Positions 8,080 through 15,800 of a stretch of 64,000 bases of DNA are shown here, piece by piece (within the stretch, counting starts at the first letter, position 1; each line of letters begins with the position of its first letter). Made by a program: the position numbers and the translations under genes. The DNA is from JALZAI01 sp038212215. Its GTDB lineage: Bacteria; Actinomycetota; Actinomycetes; Mycobacteriales; Jatrophihabitantaceae. The DNA is taken from the NCBI GenBank assembly GCA_038212215.1, contig JBBQUT010000021.1, positions 16,779 to 80,778 of the forward strand, given 5' to 3'. Below the pieces are notes generated by a model. The model had not been told where the DNA came from, ran no database searches, and was given only the letters and a program-made list of their open reading frames with translations.

Positions 8080-8300
8080 GATGCTTCGCGGCGGACAGCG
8101 GGGATCCGGCGCAGCACCGCGTCGATCTCGTCCAGGTCGACCAGGACCGTGCGCCCTTTGCCGAAGTGGTAGCCGGCGATGGTTCCGTCCGCGATCCGGC
8201 GCTCGATGGTCTTGTCAGACTGGCCGACGTAGGCCGCGGCTTGCTGCTTGTTCACGAGCCGGCGCGATTGCGTGGGTGCAGGGACAGCTTTTCGTGGCAT
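8076..8300 (-). CDS. xis: Excisionase (Xis), HTH_17/MerR-like
   Basis: A 74-residue winged-helix protein with VNKQQAAAYVGQSDKTIERR followed by the wing GTIAGYHFGKGRTVLVDLDE. This is the classic DNA-bending excisionase fold that steers integrases to excision. It is the first gene of the leftward early operon, separated from int by a 410-bp control region, and couples by GTGA to the next gene. Confidence 0.88.
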   Translation of the reverse strand: MPRKAVPAPTQSRRLVNKQQAAAYVGQSDKTIERRIADGTIAGYHFGKGRTVLVDLDEIDAVLRRIPAVRREAS

Positions 8301-8710
8301 TGTGAAGTCACGCCCTTCGGGGTTGTGGCGGCCCGGTCGTGCTCGTTCTCGGCCAAAGAATGTTGAGCGCGGCCGGGCCTGTTATGTCGCTTAGTGGCAA
8401 CGCCAGTCTGTGACACAATTTTCCGACACGCCCGACCTCGTGCCACGTGACTTTGAGCTTTTTAGCGGCGGGACGACCTCGCGGCGGCGTGTCGCGGTTT
8501 CACGGCTTGCCGAGCACCAGGCACGAAGGGCAGCGCGGCATTGTCAAATTCACGAACGGAATTTGTCAATATTCCGCCCTCACTTAGCGGCGTTCTTGTC
8601 AGCCGGCATCACCAAGTTCTCTAAGAGATCTTGGTGATATTCCGCCCTCACTAGCGCCGTGCTCGGTGCCGGAACCTCTGCGCCGGGTCGCGAGCGGGCG
8701 CGCGTAAGCC
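8301..8710. promoter_or_regulatory. int-xis control region with repeats
   Basis: This 410-bp gap separates two minus-strand genes. It carries two copies of ATATTCCGCCCTCACT (near 8572 and 8638). It also has an interrupted inverted repeat AAATTC/GAATTT flanked by two TTGTCAA copies (8544-8570), and the hairpin at 8608-8638. These look like operators or Xis/Int binding sites, and the early promoter for xis should lie here. Confidence 0.5.
8608..8638. promoter_or_regulatory. 14-bp inverted repeat (operator or terminator)
   Basis: The arms ATCACCAAG-TTCTC and GAGAT-CTTGGTGAT pair over 14 positions with one T-T mismatch, around a TAA loop. It lies 73 bp past the int stop. It could end int transcription, or bind a dimeric repressor upstream of the repeated ATATTCCGCCCTCACT boxes. 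Confidence 0.55.
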
Positions 8711-9829
8711 CTACTGCTGCGCGAGCTCGGACAGCAGCGACGCGATGGCCTGGTCTCGTCCCTTCACGGCGTGCTGGTATCGCATCGCGGCGGCCGGGGT
8801 GGAGTGCCCGAGGCGCGCCATGACTTCGGCGAGGGATGCGCCGGTGCTGGTCGCGAGCACCGCGCCGGTGTGCCGTAGATCGTGCCAGCGCAGGTCAGGG
8901 CGTCCGGCAGCAGCGCGCGCGCGGTAATAGACCTTGCTCAGCGTCGCCGGGCGCAGGTGCTTCGTCGGATCGCCGGCCGCCGGGAACAGCAGCGCGTCGC
9001 GGCCGGTGACGGGCATCGCCTTGAGGAATTCACGGACGCCGGGGGTCAGGTGTGGAGGGATCGCGACGTCGCGCACGCCTGCTTCGGATTTGGGCGTCCC
9101 GATGACTACGGCGCCGTCGACCCAGACGGCAGCGCGGTGCACGCGGACGAGGCCGCGGCGCAGGTCCAGGTCGGAACGGCGCAGCTCGATGAGCTCGCCG
9201 AAGCGCAGCGCGCACCACGATGCGAACAGCGCCATCAGCCGGTATCGCTCAGGCAGCGCGGCGATGAGGGTGGTCAGTTCGTCCAGCGTCGCCGGCTCGG
9301 TGCGCGATACCCGTCGTGCCTGCCCAGCGCCACGCACGCGGCACGGGTTGGACACCAGCAGGTCATCATCGACCGCGGTCGCGCAGATCGCCTTCAGCAG
9401 CGCGTAGGCGTGCGCGTTCTGTGTCGGCGTGGCCGGGTTCAGTTCCGCCCACCAGGACCGCACGGCAGGCGGGGTGAGCCGGTCGACGCGCACCGTGCCC
9501 AACGTGGGCACGAGCAGCCGTTCAATGAGCCGGCGGTAGTGCTCGACGGTGCGCGGCTTCAGCGTGCGCTGCGCCAGCCACGTCTGGGCGTAGTGCTCCA
9601 GGGTGACGGCGGCCGCGTCCAGGCTCGCCTGCCGCGACTTGGGGGCCTGCCAGTGCCCGTCCACGAGGCGACGCTCGGCGATCAGCCACGTGTCGGCGGC
9701 CAGTCGGGTCTCGAAAGTAAAGGGCGCAGCGTGGCGGACACCGTCCGGCCCGAGGTAGCTGGCCTGATACCGCTTGCTCGGCAGTCTGCGGACGTAACCG
9801 AAGCTGCGGTGACCCTGTTTGCCTGCCAT
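8711..9829 (-). CDS. int: Tyrosine recombinase/phage integrase
   Basis: This 372-residue integrase would insert segment B at the tRNA-Val 3' end. The N-terminal arm-binding part is rich in aromatic and basic residues (SFGYVRRLPSKRYQASYLG). The SAM-like core-binding domain covers about 75-170. The catalytic set is present: Arg in WCALRFGELIELR, His-Leu-Arg-His in WHDLRHTG, His in LGHST and Tyr in AMRYQH near the end. The ATG at 9829 has GGGGA 6-10 nt upstream. The open frame extends to 10219 but without a ribosome site and across att2, so it is not used. Confidence 0.92.
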   Translation of the reverse strand: MAGKQGHRSFGYVRRLPSKRYQASYLGPDGVRHAAPFTFETRLAADTWLIAERRLVDGHWQAPKSRQASLDAAAVTLEHYAQTWLAQRTLKPRTVEHYRRLIERLLVPTLGTVRVDRLTPPAVRSWWAELNPATPTQNAHAYALLKAICATAVDDDLLVSNPCRVRGAGQARRVSRTEPATLDELTTLIAALPERYRLMALFASWCALRFGELIELRRSDLDLRRGLVRVHRAAVWVDGAVVIGTPKSEAGVRDVAIPPHLTPGVREFLKAMPVTGRDALLFPAAGDPTKHLRPATLSKVYYRARAAAGRPDLRWHDLRHTGAVLATSTGASLAEVMARLGHSTPAAAMRYQHAVKGRDQAIASLLSELAQQ

Positions 9830-9845
9830 GACGGTTCCCCTTCGG

Positions 9846-9861
9846 CGTGCGATCCACGTGC
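9846..9861 (+). repeat. Integrase arm-site repeat, right copy
   Basis: This 16-bp copy is identical to 1289-1304 and lies just upstream of int. Together they tie both ends of segment B to one integrase. Confidence 0.6.
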
Positions 9862-10007
9862 TATCCCGAAGACTACCTGTGTCGTAACTGTCGCGGTAAG
9901 TCGCGACGCATTGAACGCCCGAAACCCCTGCTGTGTATGGGGAAAGTCGCTGGACCCCAGCAAATACGGGGCCTGCCGATAAGTCCGGCTTGTCGCGCGG
10001 TAACAGT

Positions 10008-10028
10008 TTCAATCCCAGTATCGCCCAC
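10008..10028 (+). repeat. att2: 21-bp tRNA-Val T-loop fragment
   Basis: TTCAATCCCAGTATCGCCCA plus C matches only the T loop, T-arm 3' strand and acceptor strand. The match to the 43-bp copies stops exactly at the T loop. It marks the right end of segment B. The copy at 32146 has the same length. Confidence 0.75.
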
Positions 10029-10183
10029 AGGTACTCGAACTTCCCGAATTCCGGGGGGTTCGTTCGTCTCCGAAGATCATCGTGCTGGTGGTGAGCCCTA
10101 CCTCGCTGTCTGTCGACAGATATCGGACTGGACCCAGTGTTCTCAGGGCCTGCGTGCCGATGGCTCGGCCTTGGTGAGGTGGA

Positions 10184-10230
10184 CGTGGCAACAGGCTGGC
10201 AGCGAGATTTCGTTGCCACGCTGTTGCCAC
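10184..10230. repeat. Putative arm-type sites at left end of segment C
   Basis: GTGGCAAC (10185) and two inverted copies GTTGCCAC (10212, 10223), the latter pair 11 bp apart, match the pair at 31439-31460 near the right end. Confidence 0.4.
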
Positions 10231-10717
10231 GACAGGGCGGATTGGCGGAGGTCAGCGTTTTCGTCGTTTTTGTCGATGTCTTAGCGCGCGAACATTACCT
10301 CCGTGGGTATTGCGAGTAGTCGTCTGGTGTGACGTCAGCCTGGCAGGTAGGGGTCGGATGAGTGGCGGTGGGCGGACGCTCGGCTTGTGGAATCGCTGCC
10401 TAGGCAGCACGCCGGGGAGCGCCCTGGACCTGTGAACTGCCAGAACCGGCTCCGCCATCGACAAACTCACCTGACCGGGCAGCCGCGAGCGCGGTGGGCC
10501 GTGCCCGCGCAACATGTTGATCGTTCGAGATCGCCGACTCTGCGTGGGTGGCAGTCTCGGGGGACGCGGCGTTATGCGTGCACGCACGTCCGTCTAGTTC
10601 CTCGGGGACCGGAAGCGCACGACGACCTGACCGTCTTCATCCACGACGTCGACCGTGTCGCATAGAACGAATGCGATGGTGTCGTCGGCGACCAACTCCC
10701 CGAGGCGGACCACGTGT

Positions 10718-11077
10718 TCAGCACAAGAGATTGGATCGCTGATCAGTCCGGTGAGCTGGAGCAGGGGAGCGATCAGGCAGACATAGGACGACCAGCCCCC
10801 TCCGTCGACATCCGGGCAGCCCGGTGAGGAAGCCGACGGCGGGGCCGGCGCCCAGTGAGCCGGGCACGAAGCGGCGCCAGTTGACTGCTCCGCCAGATTC
10901 GGCGTAGGCAGTGCCCGCGGATCCGTGAGCGCGCAGCATTGCTGTTCCGGCGATGACCATGATCGTTTCGAACACGATGAGCACGACGACACGCGCCGGG
11001 AGCTGGTTGTTCACGGCGGTGCCGGCGAATGCGGCGATCGAACCGGTGACACCGAAGACGGCAGCGATGCGTCAGTG
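10718..11077 (-). pseudogene. Polysaccharide flippase-like membrane protein relic
   Basis: The minus strand reads IAAVFGVTGSIAAFAGTAVN then NQLPARVVVLIVFETIMVIA, then ESGGAVNW. These are two or three hydrophobic helices like the C-terminal end of Wzx/MATE-type polysaccharide exporters. No start codon or N-terminal domain precedes it, and the frame fails after about 10720. A different minus frame stays open to 10594 (ending VVRFRSPRN). The family call is weak; the relic status is firmer. Confidence 0.35.
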
Positions 11078-11144
11078 TATCTGCCAAGAGTCGATAAGGT
11101 TGCACAGATTGACTCTTAGACTTGATACGTGCATCCTTGGTCAC

Positions 11145-11543
11145 ATGACAACAGCAACCCAAAGGGCTCTCGCGAAGTTCGCCGAGGGTCAGTCCAAGCT
11201 CTGGGCCGAACTCAACGCGGCGTTCGCATCTGCCTCGACATCAACGCCTATGCCGACAACGAGCCCGGTCGCACCCACGATGACGCAAACGACCGCTTGG
11301 TACGCCAAGCATGGGAGTGTGCTCAAGCAGATCGACGCGAAGGGCGGCACCGTGCCGTTCGAAGAGTTCTTCAAGTACGCGACTGGGGCCGGCTACTCGG
11401 GCGCGAGTTACTCGCAGATGTACCGCAAGGATGGCCTGCTCATTCGCGATCACAGCAAGAAGTCGATCTCGCTGACGTCCAAGGGCGAGAAGCGCCTCGC
11501 CTACGCCGATAAGTACCTGAAGACGCGCGGCTTCGACTTGTAG
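11145..11543 (+). CDS. Hypothetical protein, winged-helix-like tail
   Basis: A 132-residue protein beginning MTTATQRALAKFAEGQSKLW. A Ser/Thr/Pro linker (about 30-45) separates it from a C-terminal region TVPFEEFFKYATGAGYSG through SLTSKGEKRLAYADKY. The pattern of helices and a final 'LTxxGxxRL' is often seen in winged-helix domains. It is the first gene of the island and reads toward the encapsulin-like gene. I do not recognise a family, and no cargo-loading peptide like those of known encapsulin cargo is evident at its C-terminus (KTRGFDL). Confidence 0.65.
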   Translation: MTTATQRALAKFAEGQSKLWAELNAAFASASTSTPMPTTSPVAPTMTQTTAWYAKHGSVLKQIDAKGGTVPFEEFFKYATGAGYSGASYSQMYRKDGLLIRDHSKKSISLTSKGEKRLAYADKYLKTRGFDL

Positions 11544-11602
11544 CCTCACTGGCCGGTTCGCCAACCGAGCCTCGGACATGCCCGTGTCCGGGGCTCACCG
11601 CT

Positions 11603-11839
11603 GTGCACGATCGCTCTGCGGCGCTGGCGGCCCTGCGATCGTGGCCTGATGTCCGCGCGCGGGCCGACGTGCTCCAGATGAGCGAGGAGTGGGTGCGCAA
11701 GCAGGTGCAGGCGCCCACAGTGCCGTACATCCGACTTGGGCGGCGCGTCCGGTTTTCGGCCGCCGACATCGCGGCAATCATCGAGGCCGCCGAAAGGCCC
11801 GTCCTGCGCAGATCCCGCATCGCCCGGACCAAGTTGTGA
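11603..11839 (+). CDS. AlpA/Xis-like helix-turn-helix protein
   Basis: A 78-residue protein with VLQMSEEWVRKQVQAPTVPY and then RLGRRVRFSAADIAAII, the HTH_17 pattern of excisionases and AlpA-like regulators. The GTG start is the best available. As no integrase remains in segment C, it may be the orphan Xis of that element or a regulator of the toxin genes downstream. Confidence 0.7.
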   Translation: MHDRSAALAALRSWPDVRARADVLQMSEEWVRKQVQAPTVPYIRLGRRVRFSAADIAAIIEAAERPVLRRSRIARTKL

Positions 11840-12020
11840 GTAGCGCGGCCAACCGTCACCATCCGGCAGTTCGGGGGCGTAACAAATCGAACGAGCTTCA
11901 CCTGGTGGACACCGGCACGAGGCCTCAAGCCGAATCCCGCAACGGACAAATTGCGTGTAGGCGTGCGCCCCTCAAGGGGGTAGTTTCAGCGGCAGGATCG
12001 CTGGACGAGGGAGTGCCTCC

Positions 12021-12809
12021 ATGAACGGTGACGAGTGGCTCCAGGCGCATGAGGCCGCGATCCAGCAGGTCATCACAACCGAAACCGAGCAGGGAGGTTT
12101 GGCGCATCGGATGGTGCCTGTGGTGACAGTCCCCGAACAGACAAGAACCGTCTCGATCGACCGGCTCAACTACGCGTCAGGGATCGTTGATGATCAGACT
12201 CAGACTGATATTGAGCGGTTCGCTGATCCCGTCGCCATTCCGAAACTTCAGACCGATGACCCCGACCCGGCACGAGCATTCGTGGCGATTCGACGGTCGT
12301 CCCAACAACTCGCGCGGCGACACGACGAGCGTGTATTTCGAAAAGAAATCGCGGATCAGATCGAGACCGCGGAGACAGCCACGGACCCCGAGTTCCAGCG
12401 CATTGTCACCATTACTGCTGTCAACAAGTCGATCGGCGATGGAGCCGTAACTGCTGTTGCGGATGCAATCTCCAAGCTAGACAGCGAGGGCTACCGCTCC
12501 GCCTACGCGATGGTGGCCAGCAACACTCTATGGACAGAGCTTCACCGACGCGGCACCGGTTCGGCGACGCTTCCCATAGATGCTGTGCGTGCCCTCATGG
12601 ATGACGGACCGGTTCAGCGCTCGTCGGTTCTCAAGGGCGGCGACGCCCTGCTGCTTTCTCTGGGCGAGGGACGGGTTGATCGGATCGTGGCCGAACCACC
12701 ACGACTTGCGTTCATTGACCAATCGGCGACGGCGCGCCAGTTCGAGCTTTATGAGCGCTTCGTCCCTAGGCTGCGCGAAACGAGGAGTGCCGTCCTCCTT
12801 CGGGTCTGA
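12021..12809 (+). CDS. Encapsulin-like (linocin M18/HK97-fold) shell protein
   Basis: A 262-residue protein. Length and segment order follow encapsulins: an N-terminal helix (DEWLQAHEAAIQQVI), an E-loop-like region, then VAIRRSSQQLARRHDERVFR, equivalent to the spine helix ending EDxxIFxG. Next comes AVADAISKLDSEGYRSAYAM then VASNTLWTEL, matching the encapsulin 'GxxGPYxLVxxxxxxxxL' region. Last come GGDALLLSLGEG, FIDQSATARQFELYERF and AVLLRV, which match the GGDF...D.V.LY..E.F.F.....A..L end. Identity to known members is low, so assembly is inferred. GAGGGAG lies 8 nt before the ATG. No ferritin-like or peroxidase cargo gene is nearby. The TcA gene starts 67 bp later on the same strand. Confidence 0.7.
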   Translation: MNGDEWLQAHEAAIQQVITTETEQGGLAHRMVPVVTVPEQTRTVSIDRLNYASGIVDDQTQTDIERFADPVAIPKLQTDDPDPARAFVAIRRSSQQLARRHDERVFRKEIADQIETAETATDPEFQRIVTITAVNKSIGDGAVTAVADAISKLDSEGYRSAYAMVASNTLWTELHRRGTGSATLPIDAVRALMDDGPVQRSSVLKGGDALLLSLGEGRVDRIVAEPPRLAFIDQSATARQFELYERFVPRLRETRSAVLLRV

Positions 12810-12812
12810 CCG

Positions 12813-12899
12813 ATGAGTCCGAGCAAGGAGCGGCAATTTGATCGTCTCGAGCTAGTCGAAGGGCGGTTGTCACCAAATGGCCCGGCTACGCCTCGGTGA
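12813..12899 (+). CDS. Possible 28-residue overlapping ORF
   Basis: A tiny frame starting MSPSKERQFDRLELVEG begins 3 nt after the encapsulin-like stop and ends inside the TcA gene. It might couple translation of the two. Its size makes chance likely. Confidence 0.2.
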   Translation: MSPSKERQFDRLELVEGRLSPNGPATPR

Positions 12900-15800
12900 G
12901 TTCGAAGTCTGGTTCGACGAGGCCGATGCGCAGGCACCGTCGAACGGAATAGCCAATTCAGCTCCTTCCATCCGGGTAGGTGTTCGGCCCACCGTCGTTG
13001 GGCTCGTTGTAGGAATAAGGTACCGCCGGGCGGACGGGGTCTGGCGGCGCTTACGTCTCCGGCCGTCCGAAGACACGGACGAGGTTGGCTACTTCGACGG
13101 TTCCTTTCCCCAGCTTAGGTCCGGGGAGACGGTGGAGTACGACGTCGAAGTGGCATGCAGCGGCACTCCGTTCCTTTCAGAACGCCGCGCCGGTGACCGG
13201 ATGACATTCATCGTGGCGCCGCCGGCCCACGAACCGGCGCCAGGTGCTCTTTCGGGAGATCGCCAACCGCACATGCCTGGAGCAAGTCAACCCGGGGCTG
13301 CTACTCGGCTCCCTCCGAAAAGTGCCGGTGCCAGCGTTCATGATGCACCCGGGTCCGGGTTCGCGGCGCGCGATGGCAAGGCAGCACGCGGTCGGGATGC
13401 CTCGGCGACGTCCAAGCCGATGGTGGTGCACGGTCGAGTGCTGCAGGCCGACGGCAGCGCTGTACCCAGACTGACCGTGCGCGCGTACGACCGCGATCTG
13501 CGTACGGAGCAGGCACTTGGTGAACAGACGACCGACGACACTGGCAGCTACTCGATCCCCTACGGCAGAGCGCAATTCAGTCGCGAGGAGAAGGCGACGG
13601 CCGACCTCCTGGTACGCGCGTTTGACAAGGGGGACGTGGTGGCCGCGTCGCCGACGATATTCAATGCGGGCATGGACGAGACTGTGGATCTCATCATCGG
13701 CGGCGCAAGATACGTCGGAGCCTCCGAGTACGAAGTCCTCGTCGAGGATCTTGGGCCGGTGCTCCAGGGCCGGTCAGCGGCAGATTTGACGGAGGACGAC
13801 GAGCATAAGGACATCTCGTTTCTCGCTGCGGAGACGGGTCACGACCCGGCTCACATTGCGTTCCTGATCCTTGCCACCCGGATCGCCCTCTCGACGAAGT
13901 TGCCCACCGAGGCCTTCTATGGCCTGTTCCGTGGCGGGCTTCCGACGAGCCTGCCCGCGTTGCTCGCGCAGAGTCCGGAAGTCCAGCGACATGCGCTGGA
14001 CGCCTCATTGGATGCGAACATCGTCCCAGCGAACCTGCGTGGACAAACCGACCAGATCCTGAACCGCATGCAGCAGCTCAGTGTCGACGAGGCGATCCGC
14101 CCATCGAGTGGCTCCGACGAACCGAGGTTTGGCGCCATCCTCGAGACAGCGATTGCGGACGTGGCCATGCAGTCGGCGTTCATGGCGAAATACGTAAATC
14201 ACACAGGTACGACGGGAGAATTTTGGAAAGCAGTCCGCGACGATCCTGAGCTCGGGCAACACGCCGACGCCGTGCAATTGACTCTCCGATTCGCGGCACT
14301 CACCGGCAACCACCTGCCGCTGGTGCAGCGACTGCAACGTATGAGCCAAGCCCAGCAGATCACTTCGCTGCACGACCTCGCCCGCCTTGACACTGACCAG
14401 TGGCTCGCGATAATCGAAGGTCCCGACGGTGTCGGCGCGCCTCCCGAAGTGCCTGGAGCCGATGACCAGGATCGCTACCGCAACTATGCGGACATCCTGG
14501 CCAACGTTGTCGAGGACACGTTCCCGACCGCCTTCGTCACCGAGCGCCTTGCAAACGGCGACGATGCGGCCAACGCAGATCTCGTCACGTTCCTAACTGG
14601 GAACCCGGGCTTCGACCTGATCACGAGCCGGCTGGGCGACTACGTATCGAACCACGGGTCCGCCCTCGACGGTGTGGCCGATGCTGCGTCCATGACTCAG
14701 CGGCTGGCCAGCCTGCAACGCGTGTATCGCGTCGTGCCGCGATACCGGCAGACGCGTGCTCTTCTCGACGGAGGTATTCATTCCGCCCGCAGCGTCGTTG
14801 TCCTAGGGCGCTCGGCCTTCGTTCGGCAGTACGCTGCCACGCTGGGCGGACCCGGCCCAGCGATGCGCGCATACGAGAGGGCCGCGCAGACCAGCTCAAC
14901 AGCTCTCAAGCTGCTGGTCGAGCACGGGTCAGCCTTCAACAGGCCGCCGATCGCCGCCGTCTTGGCTAAGCCGACGACCGCGATCGAGGACTTGCCTGAC
15001 TGGACGACTCTGTTCGGGTCACTCGACCTGTGCGCGTGTGAACATTGCCGGTCGGTCTACAGTCCAGCCGCCTACTTGGTGGACAGCTTGCATTTCCTGA
15101 AGTGTCGACACGCGATACCGCAAGGCACGAGCACCCAAGACGTCCTCTTCTCGCGGCGGCCGGACCTGGGCGAGATCGAGCTGACCTGCGAGAACACCAA
15201 CACTGTGATGCCGTATGTCGATCTCGTGAACGAGGCGCTGGAAGGGTGTGTAGCGCCGCCGCCGCCGTTCACGGGCTTCGATCTGCCGGCCGGTCTGGCT
15301 GCCGACCTGGACGACGCAACGATCAGCCCGGCACTGCGAGCGGCGTTCGCTCCGCCGCTCGGTGACGCGGCACGGGTCATCGTCAGAGAGCCACAGTCGA
15401 GATGGACTATCGACGAATCTGCTTTCACCTACACGATTCACCGAGTTGGCGGTATGGCGCGGGTGACAGCGCGGAGTCTGCAGACCGAAGGTACGCCTCA
15501 AGAGCTGGCCGCGAACCCGCGCTACCTGTCCACTGAGGCCTACGACGTGCTGCGAGAGCAGGTGTTTCCGTGGACGTTGCCGTTCAATCTTTGGTCGGCC
15601 ACAGTAGCTGTCTATTTCGGACACCTCGGAGTCGCGCGGCACGAACTAATGCAAACGCTGCTAGGAGCCGGCACAACGGGTGATGCCACACCAATCGCAA
15701 TTGCGGCTGAACGCCTCGGCATGACCCCGAACGCACGCCGAATCGTCACAGGCACCCCGCTAATACCCCCGCGGCAGCCCTGGGAGTTCTGGGGCTACCC

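Larger units (their letters stand above)
1230..10028. mobile_element. phiRv2-like satellite prophage (segment B)
   Basis: This 8.8-kb element lies between att1 and att2. It encodes, from right to left, a tyrosine integrase, Xis, a coupled early operon with a primase-polymerase, two small proteins, an HK97 major capsid protein and a GIY-YIG protein. The 16-bp repeat CGTGCGATCCACGTGC lies near both ends (1289 and 9846), as expected for P and P' arm sites of one integrase. Size, gene order and tRNA-Val target recall the M. tuberculosis element phiRv2 (from memory). No portal, terminase, protease, tail or lysis gene is present, so it would need a helper phage for packaging. Confidence 0.8.

Noticed and set aside
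8544..8660. A CRISPR array
   Set aside because: There are only two copies of the box, with unequal spacing and no cas genes. Regulatory repeats are more likely.
8711..10219. A 502-residue integrase
   Set aside because: The 130 extra residues cross att2 and have no ribosome site. The ATG at 9829 has one and gives a normal integrase length.
2164..12809. The encapsulin-like gene as part of the satellite prophage
   Set aside because: It is on the opposite strand, beyond att2, and differs from the satellite's own capsid protein. It belongs to segment C.
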